Made by a program: the position numbers and the translations under genes
NCBI GenBank assembly: GCA_016793095.1
Contig: JAEUJQ010000052.1
Coordinates: 248,001 to 312,000, forward strand
DNA from: Myxococcaceae bacterium
GTDB lineage: Bacteria; Myxococcota; Myxococcia; Myxococcales; Myxococcaceae
Length of the DNA: 64,000 nt
Direction of reading: 5' to 3'
Part shown: one piece after another, positions 54,936 through 63,315 of the stretch
Position numbering within the stretch: the stretch's first letter is position 1
How the letters are laid out: each line of letters starts with the position of its first letter
The notes under the pieces: generated by a model
Databases searched by the model: none
What the model was told of the DNA's origin: nothing
Seen by the model: only the letters and a program-made list of their open reading frames with translations

Positions 54936-56933
54936 ATGCTCCGGTGGACCCCGCGCCTCCTCCTGCTGCTCCTCGTCGGAGCCTGTCGCCCGCCTGAGCA
55001 GCTCGGCGCGCTGCGGGCCGTGGTGAACGTCGAGCCGGGCGCGGGCATCGCCTGCGTGGAGGTCGTCGCCGAGTCGCTCGACACCAACCGCACCCTCACG
55101 AGCCAGGCCGACGTCGCCGGGCGCGAGGTGCTGCACGTCGGCATCACCGAGACGGCCACCTTCTCGGGCCGGGTGCGGGTGACGGTGAAAGGCTACGCGA
55201 CCGCGGGCTGTACCGGGGCCGCGCTGGTCGTGCTCCCGCCACAGGAGGCCGAGCTGGGAGCGCCGCCCTTCGACACGGCGCTCGAGTTCCGCTTCCGGCG
55301 TCTGGCGATGGATGGAGGCGTGGACGGAGGCGCGCCAGACGCAGGTCGTCCGGACGCGGGCCCGGGGGACGCCGGCTCGAGCGACGCTGGCGGTGATGGG
55401 GGCGTGGACGGCGGGAGCCCCGATGCCGGCGTCTGCGACATGATGACCTGCTCGACGCTCAACGAGTGTGAGCTCGCCGCCTGCGTCCCCGATGGAGGCT
55501 GTGAGCGCTCGAACCGGCCCTCGACGGCTCCGTGCAACGGCGGCACCTGCAACGGCGCCGGTCAGTGTGTCCCGACGCTGGGCTGTGTGCCCCGCACCGC
55601 CTGCGACGCGGGCCTCTCGTGTACGACGGTCGGGGTCTGCTCGGACGCGGGCACCTGCGAGCCCTCCTTCGCCGGCTGCGTGCCTCCCCCCTGCTGGCGT
55701 CGCCTCAACGTCTGCGCGAGTGACGGCGGGTGCGCCTTCGAGCTCGACCCGTCGACGGTGGCGACGTCGTGCGGTGCGACCCTGGTCTGCTACGCGAACG
55801 GCGAGTGCCAGCCGTTCCTCGCGGCGGCGAACGTGACGGCGGCGCGCGCGCCCTGGCCGACGGCGCCGTTGCACTTCCGGAGAGATGGCGGCGCCGGCTG
55901 TGTCTATGGCTGGGACACCGGGCCCGGGCAGTTGGGGGCCGCCCTCGTCCCGCCCCAGGGTGGAACCACCTGCCTCTGGCCACCGCAGGCGCAGGCGCCG
56001 GTGGTGCAGGCCCAGCCCGGCAACGCGCCGGAGGTCGTCGTGTTCGCAGGCAGCTCGATCACCGTGGATCCCACCGTGACGGTGCGCTTCGTGGGGCGAC
56101 GGGCGGTCGCGCTCCTCTCGCATGGCGACGTGACGATCGAGGGGTTGATCAACCTGAGGGCGCTGAGCGCGACCTTGCCGGGCGCCGGCGCCGACTCTCC
56201 CCTCTGTGGCGTGGGCGGCACCGGGGGCGGCGATCGCGAGGGCGGCGGGGGCGGGGGGTTCCTCGACGTGGGCGGCAGCGGCGGCAGAGCGGCCACCCCC
56301 AACGGCGGCGCAGCCAACGGCGATGACCCCCTCCAACCTCTGCGGGGCGGGTGCAGCGGTGGCCTGGGCTGGGGGCAGGACGCCGGCTTCGCGGGGGGAG
56401 GCGGCGGGCTGCAGATCACGGCCCGCGCGGCCGTGCGGCTGCTCGACGGTGGCATCGCCGCGCCAGGGCTGGGCGGGCTGGGTGGAGTCGCTGGCTCCGC
56501 GGCGAGCGGGGGTGGCTCGGGTGGCGCAGTGCTGCTGCAAGCCTTCAACGTGCTGGCCGTCAACGCGTACCTCACCGCGAACGGGGGCGGTGGGGGCGAA
56601 GGTGGCACGCGGCGCACCAGTCCATCGGTCCTGCTGAGCAACGGCGACGCGGGCGCCATCGGGGCCTTCCGCAGCACCCTTCCCGCGCCCGGTGGCTCAG
56701 GAGGGAACTGCTGCGGTGGCAACGGCGGCGTGGGGGGCGCCGGGGAGGACGGCGGTACGGCGGGTACGAACGGAGACACGATGGCGAACAACGAACCCGC
56801 GGGCGGGGGCGGGGGCGGCAGCCGCGGCCGGCTGCACATCGACGTCGTGGGCGGAGGCTCCTGCACGCTCACGCAGACCATCGAGTCGCCGCGCGTGACC
56901 GAGGGGCTGAGCACGACCTGTCAGCGCAACTGA
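54936..56933 (+). CDS. large Cys- and Gly-rich lipoprotein
   Basis: 665 residues. Lipoprotein signal with LLLVGAC (Cys17). A beta-sandwich-like N-terminal domain (about 20-120) is followed by a Gly/Asp/Ala linker (DGGVDGGAPDAG repeats), a Cys-rich segment (CSTLNECELAACVPDGGC and others) and a long Gly-rich C-terminal region with GGGGG blocks, as in surface proteins with parallel beta structure. No enzyme motif. Probably exposed at the cell surface. Upstream gap 54818-54935 is the divergent promoter with the 111-residue gene. Confidence 0.8.
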   Translation: MLRWTPRLLLLLLVGACRPPEQLGALRAVVNVEPGAGIACVEVVAESLDTNRTLTSQADVAGREVLHVGITETATFSGRVRVTVKGYATAGCTGAALVVLPPQEAELGAPPFDTALEFRFRRLAMDGGVDGGAPDAGRPDAGPGDAGSSDAGGDGGVDGGSPDAGVCDMMTCSTLNECELAACVPDGGCERSNRPSTAPCNGGTCNGAGQCVPTLGCVPRTACDAGLSCTTVGVCSDAGTCEPSFAGCVPPPCWRRLNVCASDGGCAFELDPSTVATSCGATLVCYANGECQPFLAAANVTAARAPWPTAPLHFRRDGGAGCVYGWDTGPGQLGAALVPPQGGTTCLWPPQAQAPVVQAQPGNAPEVVVFAGSSITVDPTVTVRFVGRRAVALLSHGDVTIEGLINLRALSATLPGAGADSPLCGVGGTGGGDREGGGGGGFLDVGGSGGRAATPNGGAANGDDPLQPLRGGCSGGLGWGQDAGFAGGGGGLQITARAAVRLLDGGIAAPGLGGLGGVAGSAASGGGSGGAVLLQAFNVLAVNAYLTANGGGGGEGGTRRTSPSVLLSNGDAGAIGAFRSTLPAPGGSGGNCCGGNGGVGGAGEDGGTAGTNGDTMANNEPAGGGGGGSRGRLHIDVVGGGSCTLTQTIESPRVTEGLSTTCQRN

Positions 56934-56996
56934 CGCGCGGCTGCAGGCGCGTTTCGAATCGACAGCCCGGCACCCATCTGAAAACCTCGCGGCTTC

Positions 56997-58424
56997 ATGG
57001 CTGGCGCGATCCGCATCCTCATCGTGGACGACTCGGCGCTGACGCGCGAGACGCTGCGCCGCACGCTCGAGCTCGATCCCCGCATGAAGGTGGTGGGTGA
57101 GGCGAAGACGGGCGAGGAGTCCATCGAGCTGGTGCGCTCGTTGTCCCCCGACCTGGTGACGATGGATCTGCAGATGCCCGGCATGGGTGGCCTCAAGGCG
57201 ATCGAGGTCATCATGCGCGAGCGGCCGACGCCGATCGTGGTGATCAGCGAGCGCTCGTCGGCCGGCGTCACCGACTACAACTACGAGGCGATCAGCCGCG
57301 GCGCCCTCGAGCTGGTGCCGAAGTCGTCGGTGTTCGGCCAGGGTCCCGACGACGTGCGCCGGTTCGCCGAGCGCATTCGCCGGCTCGCGGAGGAGGGGCT
57401 GGCCGACGAGCGCCCTGCCCCGGCGTCGGCTCCGCCGCCGATCCCCGTCACCACCGAGGCGCCGCAGCTGCTGGGCGTGGGGGCGTCGACGGGCGGGCCC
57501 CGCGCGCTGTCGAAGTTCTTCACCGAGCTGCCGACCGACTTCCCGCTGCCCATCGTGGTGGTGCAGCACATGGCCGAGGACTTCTTCGAGAGCTTCGTGC
57601 GCTTCCTCGCCGACTCGACGCGCCGACGGGTCGTCGCAGGAGTGCCCGACATGCCCCTGGTGCCGGGCTCGATCTGCGTCGCCCCGCCGAGGCAGGAGCT
57701 GTTCGTGCGCGAGAACCTGACGGTGAAGCTGCTCAACACCCCGCCAGGCCAGCTGATCTCGCCGTCCGTCGACAGCCTCTTCTTCTCGATGGCGACCGCC
57801 CTCAAGGGCCGGGGCCTCGGCGTGCTCCTCACCGGCATGGGCGACGATGGAGCGCAGGGCCTGTTGCGCATGCGCCGCATGGGCGCGCGAACGGCCGTGC
57901 AGGATCGGGCGAGCTGCGCGGTGTGGGGCATGCCACGCGCGGCGCTCGAGGTGGGCGCGACCGATCTCGCGCTGTCGGTGGAGAAGCTCGCCGCCTGGTG
58001 CGCCGAGACGGCGCGAGGGGTGACGCCAGCAGTCCCCCGGCCTGCCGCCTCGTCGAAGCGCCGCCGGATCCTCGTAGTCGATGACGATCACGCCTCCCTC
58101 GAGTTCACCCGCACGACCCTCGAGGGCGCGGGCTACGAGGTGCACACGCTCGACAACCCGATGATGGTCGCGGCCACGCTGCGCCGCACCCCCGCCGATC
58201 TCGTCCTGCTCGAGAGCGAGCTCGTCACCGTCGCGGGCATCTTCGTGATCGAGGCGATGCGCAAGAACGGCTTCGGCCACGTCCCGCTGGTGCTCCACTC
58301 GAAGCTCGAGGGCGACAAGCTGAAGCAGCGCGCCACCGAGTGCGGGGTGCTGGGCTTCCTGCACAAGGGCGACCCCGGGACGGTCGAGCTGGTGAAGGGC
58401 TTGATCGGCGCTCCGACGCGCTGA
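56997..58424 (+). CDS. REC-CheB-REC chemotaxis-type methylesterase
   Basis: 475 residues. Receiver domain 1 (about 5-125) has Asp57 in VTMDLQMPG and Lys109. CheB esterase domain (about 157-350) has the triad Ser164 (GASTGGPRA), His191 (VVVQHMA) and Asp284 (TGMGDDGAQG). A second receiver domain (about 356-475) has the early acidic pair in VVDDDH but Glu-Ser-Glu where the phosphoacceptor Asp should be (VLLESELV). It removes methyl or amide groups from chemoreceptors; the extra receiver is unusual. No che genes are adjacent. Confidence 0.93.
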   Translation: MAGAIRILIVDDSALTRETLRRTLELDPRMKVVGEAKTGEESIELVRSLSPDLVTMDLQMPGMGGLKAIEVIMRERPTPIVVISERSSAGVTDYNYEAISRGALELVPKSSVFGQGPDDVRRFAERIRRLAEEGLADERPAPASAPPPIPVTTEAPQLLGVGASTGGPRALSKFFTELPTDFPLPIVVVQHMAEDFFESFVRFLADSTRRRVVAGVPDMPLVPGSICVAPPRQELFVRENLTVKLLNTPPGQLISPSVDSLFFSMATALKGRGLGVLLTGMGDDGAQGLLRMRRMGARTAVQDRASCAVWGMPRAALEVGATDLALSVEKLAAWCAETARGVTPAVPRPAASSKRRRILVVDDDHASLEFTRTTLEGAGYEVHTLDNPMMVAATLRRTPADLVLLESELVTVAGIFVIEAMRKNGFGHVPLVLHSKLEGDKLKQRATECGVLGFLHKGDPGTVELVKGLIGAPTR

Positions 58425-58547
58425 GGCCCCGGCAGCGGCTCAGGTGGCCACAGCCCGCACGGCAGACGAAGCAGTCGCGCTCCTGAGGGAGCTCGGACCT
58501 GGCGGGCACCGTCGGAGCGGATGGGACAGTCGAGCACCGACTCCCTC

Positions 58548-58803
58548 CGGGGCTCTGACACCCGCAGCCCGTCGCCTCCGCGCTCAACCCCGCGCCGCAC
58601 GCCGCCGACGCCCGAAGAGGGCGAGCACGCTCACGAGCACCAGGCTCGCGAGGGACCCGCCGGGGCTCCGACACCCGCAGCCCGTCACCTCCGCGCTCAA
58701 CCCCGCGCCACACGCCGCCGACGCCCGAAGAGGGCGCGCACGCTCACGAGCACCAGGCTCGCGAGGGACCCGCCGGGGCTCTGACACCCGCAGCCCGTCG
58801 CCA
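58548..58803. repeat. 113-bp tandem repeat derived from a MYXO-CTERM coding tail
   Basis: CGGGGCT-anchored units start at 58548, 58661 and 58774, spaced exactly 113 bases. Each unit encodes, on the reverse strand, a copy of the C-terminal GCGCQSPGGSLASLVLVSV sorting tail and its FGRRRR end. Only the unit at 58697-58803 is attached to the beta-helix gene; the others are downstream, orphaned and in other frames because 113 is not a multiple of 3. The 58425-58696 gap holds nothing else. Confidence 0.85.
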
Positions 58804-60817
58804 TCGCGCTTCCCCCGCCTGCGCTGCCGCCACCGGAGTTCTCGCCGCCCGCGCTCCCGCCAGCCGTTGAGCCTGCCGAGCCGCCAGCCGCGCCTCCCGC
58901 AACTGCTCCACCGGACGAACCTCCACCGGACGAACCTCCACCGGACGAACCTCCACCGGACGACCCTCCGCCGGACGACCCTCCGCCAGACGTGCCTCCG
59001 CCAGGCGAGCCGCCGGACGAGCCTCCACCCGCTGCGCCCCCGCCGCTGCCTCCCTCGAGCGCGCAGGCCGCCGAGCAGCCATCGCCCGACCGCGTATTCC
59101 CGTCATCGCAGCCCTCGGCGCCTTCCCTCGCGTGGTTGCCGCACACGGCCGTCGGCGTCACCGGCCGCGGTCCGTACACGGGCAACGACGCGCCGGCCTC
59201 GTACGCGCCGAGATCTGGCCCTGCGCCCATCGCGCCATCGTTGACGCCGCTGAGCGCGAGGCCGGTGTCGATGGCCGGCGACATCATCGCGAGGCGCAGG
59301 TCGGGCATCATCGCCTCGGGGAACGGCGACGACGGGAACGACACACTCTGCGCGAAGACGCTCAGCTCGACCTGCTGGGCGTGCACCTCGGACGTGTTGC
59401 TCCTGAGGGTCGCGAGGCTGGTGAAGGTCGCGCTCCCGACGCGGCCCTGGAACGAGCCGGTGCCGATGGAGCCCAGCCCGTCGTAGTCGTAGCTGCACCC
59501 GACGCCCGACTGCGCCAGCTCGAGCACGCGCCCGGTGCCGTTGCCGAAGCCGCCGTAGGTGCCGCCGCCAGTGCCGCCCAGGAAAAGGTTGTTGCGGAAG
59601 TACGCCCGCTGCCACGGCACGCCCGAGTAGATGGCCAGCGCGTCGCCGGTCTTCACCACCGTGTTGTGCAGCGCGACGTCGCCCACGCTGCCCCGGTGCA
59701 GCTTGAAGGGCGCGTAGATGACGTTGAACATCACGTTGCGCACCGCGTACATCGGCCCCCCGAGCGTCGGCTGCCCCGAGATGCCGACGAACGAGTTGCG
59801 AATGCGGTTCCGCACGATGCGGGTGTTGCCCATCGTGAAGTCGGCCTCGATGGCGTCGTCGGCGCCCACCTCGAGGTCATTCCCGATGATGTCGAGGCTC
59901 GTCTGGTTGCGCGCCTGGGCGTCTTCGAGGGTCGAGATGCAGTCGCGGAAGCCGCGCACGCGATTGTAGGCGATGACGTTGCCGGCGCCGGTCAGCTCGA
60001 CGCCCTCGCCCAGGTTGTTCCCGTTCGCGCCCACGGTGGCGTTCGAGAACGTGGTGGAGCCGACGATCTCGTTGTCGATGACGGTGATGTTGAAGACGGC
60101 CGTGCCCGTCGTCGTGTCGTAGGCGACGACCCCCGAGCCGGCGGTCTGGATCTGGTTGCGCGAGATCACGATGTCGTGCGCGTTGTTGAACTTCACCTGC
60201 GCGTTGACGCGCAGCCCCTCCACCACCCAGAAGGCGCGACCATCGAGGCGCACCTCGCCGTTCACGATCGCCTGGAGCGCGTTCTCGGCCTTGAGCCAGA
60301 CATGCTGCGCGCCCGCGGCGCCGTCCCTCGTGACGGTGATGGCGTTGTAGGTGCCGTCGCCGAGCAGAATGACGTCTCCCGGGTTGGCGGCCGAGAGCGC
60401 GGCGCCGATCGTCGCGGGCGTCACCCGGCGCACCATCGCGTTCGGCGCGGGCGTGGGGAGCTGCCGGGTGGTCGCCGTCACGGTGCGGGTGGCGTTGCCG
60501 CCGTCCGGGTCCGTGAGGGTGAGCTCGATCTCCCAGGTGGTGCCGGGGACGAGGTCGAACAACGAGCCCGAGTGCTTGTTCCCCCACGAGAAGCCCTCGG
60601 CCGCGCCCGCCGGCACGCGCCTGAGCGGCAGGCCCGTTCGCCACGCGCCGCTACCCATCGCGCGGTACCGCACCGCCACCACGCCGTCCGCGTCGTCGTC
60701 ACCGGTGATCGCCCACTCGATCGAGAGGCTCTCGAAGGTCGGGTACGGCGTCGTCACGGCCCCGGCCACGGTGGGATCGGCGGCCAGCGCGAGGAGGGGG
60801 AAGAGCGGGAGCAGCAC
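58697..60817 (-). CDS. secreted right-handed beta-helix protein with MYXO-CTERM tail
   Basis: 706 residues. Signal peptide (LLALAA), an N-terminal Ig-like domain (about 15-115), then a parallel beta-helix (about 125-420) with NAMVRRVTPATIGAALSAAN and N/G/V ladders typical of pectate-lyase or carbohydrate-binding folds. A DUF4215-type Cys segment (EGCDDGNTRSGDGCSAAC) precedes a Gly/Ser linker with SSGGG repeats. The end TGCGCQSPGG, hydrophobic helix and RRRR is a MYXO-CTERM tail for Cys-linked display at the outer surface. Its coding tail is part of the 113-bp array. Confidence 0.88.
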   Translation of the reverse strand: MLLPLFPLLALAADPTVAGAVTTPYPTFESLSIEWAITGDDDADGVVAVRYRAMGSGAWRTGLPLRRVPAGAAEGFSWGNKHSGSLFDLVPGTTWEIELTLTDPDGGNATRTVTATTRQLPTPAPNAMVRRVTPATIGAALSAANPGDVILLGDGTYNAITVTRDGAAGAQHVWLKAENALQAIVNGEVRLDGRAFWVVEGLRVNAQVKFNNAHDIVISRNQIQTAGSGVVAYDTTTGTAVFNITVIDNEIVGSTTFSNATVGANGNNLGEGVELTGAGNVIAYNRVRGFRDCISTLEDAQARNQTSLDIIGNDLEVGADDAIEADFTMGNTRIVRNRIRNSFVGISGQPTLGGPMYAVRNVMFNVIYAPFKLHRGSVGDVALHNTVVKTGDALAIYSGVPWQRAYFRNNLFLGGTGGGTYGGFGNGTGRVLELAQSGVGCSYDYDGLGSIGTGSFQGRVGSATFTSLATLRSNTSEVHAQQVELSVFAQSVSFPSSPFPEAMMPDLRLAMMSPAIDTGLALSGVNDGAMGAGPDLGAYEAGASLPVYGPRPVTPTAVCGNHAREGAEGCDDGNTRSGDGCSAACALEGGSGGGAAGGGSSGGSPGGGTSGGGSSGGGSSGGGSSGGGSSGGGSSGGAVAGGAAGGSAGSTAGGSAGGENSGGGSAGGGSAMATGCGCQSPGGSLASLVLVSVRALFGRRRRVARG

Positions 60818-60820
60818 GCG

Positions 60821-61537
60821 TCACTCCGGGCGATCGAGGGGAAGGTACAGCTCGTCGAACTGGCGCTTGAGGCTCACGGTGCGGGCCAGCACCAGCACCG
60901 ACAGGGCGAGGCGGACCAGCCCCATCCACCAGGGCTCGCCGCCGAAGAGGGGCACGATGACCCCACCGGCCACGACGCCCGTGCAGACGAGCCCGAGCAG
61001 CACCCGCCGCCGCAGCCACACCGCGACGCCGCTCGAGAGGTGGAGCACGCCGAGGACCACCGCGACCGCCGTTCGTCGCGGGTCCACGTCCAGCACGGTC
61101 CGATCGAGCTGCTGCCAGGCCGCGAAGCCGAAGTGGGCGAGGCCGGCCAGGACCGTGAAGACCCCGACGTCGCGCGAGAGGTCGGTGATGCGAGGCGGCG
61201 CCGCCTCTCGCCGACAGGAGGGACACACCCCGCCATGGCTGAGGCAGATCTCACAGGCCGGCCGCTGGCACCGGCTGCAGCTGCCCCTGGCCTTCGCCCG
61301 CTCGTGAATGGCGCAGTGCAGGTCCCCGGTCTCGTCCATCACCAGCGCCTGCACGCCTGGGGCCTGCGCGTCGGTCGAGCGATCCGACAGGTCGAGCTTC
61401 TTCTTCGGAGGCTCCGCCAGCGCGGGGCTCGTCTTCGCGCGACGCGGCTCCTTCGCCGTCGGGAGCGTGCCCATGCACGAGGGACACACGCCCTCGACGG
61501 GGATCACCTGAGTGCCGCAGAAGGGGCAGACCTCCAC
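60821..61537 (-). CDS. zinc-ribbon membrane protein
   Basis: 238 residues. The N-terminus has a CPFCGTQ...CPSC zinc ribbon, then a Lys/Pro linker, a B-box-like cluster (CAIHERAKARGSCSRC, ACEICLSHGGVCPSC) and about three to four transmembrane helices (VFTVLAGLAHFGFAAW, GLVCTGVVAGGVIVPLF). It looks like a B-box zinc-finger/DUF-type myxobacterial membrane protein; role unknown. It lies 3 bases from the beta-helix gene, so it is probably co-transcribed. Confidence 0.78.
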   Translation of the reverse strand: MEVCPFCGTQVIPVEGVCPSCMGTLPTAKEPRRAKTSPALAEPPKKKLDLSDRSTDAQAPGVQALVMDETGDLHCAIHERAKARGSCSRCQRPACEICLSHGGVCPSCRREAAPPRITDLSRDVGVFTVLAGLAHFGFAAWQQLDRTVLDVDPRRTAVAVVLGVLHLSSGVAVWLRRRVLLGLVCTGVVAGGVIVPLFGGEPWWMGLVRLALSVLVLARTVSLKRQFDELYLPLDRPE

Positions 61538-61602
61538 GCGCGCGACGCTAGCTCAGGGCCACCGGGAGTTGGGCGCCGTCGCCTGCTGCTGACCCGACGC
61601 CG

Positions 61603-62883
61603 TCAGCCCCCGTGAGCGCGCTTCATCGCCTCGGCCACCAGCTGCTCCAGCCGGGCGAGCGCGGTCTCGAGCGTCTGCATGCTGGGCCCGAAGCTGAAGC
61701 GCACGTACTGGCGGAAGCGGCTCGCGCGGGCGGCGCGGCGCTTGCCCGGGTTCACGTCGAAGAACTCGCCCGGCACCGTGATGACCTTCTTGTCGAGCGC
61801 CGCGCGGAAGAAGCCCATGCCGTCGTTGAGCGGCGCCGGGAGCTGCGAGACGTTGCCCCAGACGTAGAAGGTGCCGTCGGGCACGCGGTCGGCGCGAATG
61901 CCGAGCCGCAGGAGGCCCGAGAGCAGGCGATCGCGCTTCTCCTGGAAGGTCTTGTGGAGCGCGTTCGTCTCCTGCACGACGAAGCCCTCCTCGAGCAGCG
62001 GAATCGCCGCGCGCTGCACGGGCTTGTTCCCCCCGCCGTCGAGGAAGCTCCCGGCCGAGGCGACCGCGTCGATCACCTGCTTCGGCCCCACCGTCCAGGT
62101 CACCCGCCAGCCCGGGTAGCGCCAGTTCTTGGTGAGCCCGTCGAACAGGACCACCGGATCCGCGTTCACGTCCTCGACGTACCGGGCCGCGGACTCGACC
62201 GGCAACACGCCGGGGGGGCTGTTCCAGATGTAGTGCGAGTAGAACTCGTCGATGAGCAGCGTGCAGTCGAGCTCGCGCGCCACCTCGACCCACTTCTCGA
62301 GCTCCTTCCCCTGCACCACCTTGCCGGTCGGGTTGCAGGGGTTCGACAGCAGCACCGCGGACAACCCGCGCCCCATCACCTCGCGCCGCAGATCGTCAGC
62401 CGAGAACGCATAGCCGCGATCGCCCTCGAGCAGAATGGGAATGGGCGTGAACGCCTTGAAGATGTCGAGCAGCTCCTCGTAGGCCGTGTAGTCGGGCAGG
62501 AAGTGGCCGAGGTTGATGTGGCCGAGCGCGGCGCAGGCGCGGGTCAACGAGGCGCGGCCGCCGCCCGAGACGGCGACGTTCTCGGGGCCGTACTGCGACT
62601 TCTTCCCCTTGCGGTAGAGCCGGTTGTAGAGGTTCGCGATCGCCTCTCGCAGCTCGGGCAGGCCGGCGACGGGCGCGTACTCCTGATCGTCCACGTCGAC
62701 GGGAATGGTGTGCACCCGCGTCGGCGCGCCGGGCAGCTCGCCGGTCTCAGGCTGGCCCTGGCCCAGGTTGCACCAGTCGGCGTTCTTCGGGCTGAAGCCC
62801 AGCTTCTGCGCCTCGGTGGTGACGAAGATGACGCCGGTGCGCGGCACCTGGCGGAACGCGGTGATGTGCTCCTCGACGCTCAC
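61603..62883 (-). CDS. class I/II PLP-dependent aminotransferase
   Basis: 426 residues. Fold type I features are visible: LGQGQPETGELP, EYAPVAGLPELREAI, the NPCNPTGKVV loop, DEFYSHYIW (Asp contacting the PLP nitrogen), the Schiff-base Lys in LFDGLTKNWRYPGWRVTW and RFSFG with the substrate-binding Arg. The substrate is not predictable. A GTG start follows GAGGGG. It lies 6 bases after the glutaredoxin gene, in one operon. Confidence 0.93.
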   Translation of the reverse strand: MSVEEHITAFRQVPRTGVIFVTTEAQKLGFSPKNADWCNLGQGQPETGELPGAPTRVHTIPVDVDDQEYAPVAGLPELREAIANLYNRLYRKGKKSQYGPENVAVSGGGRASLTRACAALGHINLGHFLPDYTAYEELLDIFKAFTPIPILLEGDRGYAFSADDLRREVMGRGLSAVLLSNPCNPTGKVVQGKELEKWVEVARELDCTLLIDEFYSHYIWNSPPGVLPVESAARYVEDVNADPVVLFDGLTKNWRYPGWRVTWTVGPKQVIDAVASAGSFLDGGGNKPVQRAAIPLLEEGFVVQETNALHKTFQEKRDRLLSGLLRLGIRADRVPDGTFYVWGNVSQLPAPLNDGMGFFRAALDKKVITVPGEFFDVNPGKRRAARASRFRQYVRFSFGPSMQTLETALARLEQLVAEAMKRAHGG

Positions 62884-62889
62884 GACCCC

Positions 62890-63126
62890 TCACTTGCGTG
62901 CGGCTGCCAACGCCGCGTTGAGCTCCTGCGCCGAGAACCGCAGCTCCAGACGCTCGATTCCGTCTATCACCACGACGGGGATCCGGTAGCGGTACGTCGT
63001 GAACCAGTCGTCCCGCTCGAGGATGTTGCGCAGCTCGAGCTCCACCGGGGGCTCCACCTCGGCGAGCAGCTCGACCGCCTCGTCGCAGAGCGGGCAGCCG
63101 GGCTTGCGGTAGACGACGACGTGCAT
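62890..63126 (-). CDS. glutaredoxin-like (DUF836) protein
   Basis: 78 residues from the ATG at 63126; a GTG at 63159 would add 11 residues. VVYRKPGCPLCDEAVELL has the CxxC redox site, and YRYRIPVVVIDG gives the cis-Pro. The C-terminal part is short, as in DUF836 thioredoxin-fold proteins. It may be an electron donor or redox sensor for the downstream aminotransferase operon or unrelated. No ribosome site is obvious at either start. Confidence 0.85.
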   Translation of the reverse strand: MHVVVYRKPGCPLCDEAVELLAEVEPPVELELRNILERDDWFTTYRYRIPVVVIDGIERLELRFSAQELNAALAAARK

Positions 63127-63315
63127 CGCGGGAAGTGTAGTCGTCGGCTCCGCGCTCACTGCCTTTTCCGTGTCACGGGAAGGTTCCAGCCGGGCGGTGG
63201 CATTCCCAACAGCCGGCGAAGAACGAGGTCCCCTGTGGGTTCCACACTTCCATCAACGCCCCCACCCTTCTCTCCGTCATTGAGGCAGAAGCCGGTTTCG
63301 CGTGGAATCAACGGC

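Noticed and set aside
53862-56540. Reverse open frame of 892 residues across kinase 5' end and Gly-rich lipoprotein
   Set aside because: It crosses two supported genes and their promoters and has no motif; a composition artefact.
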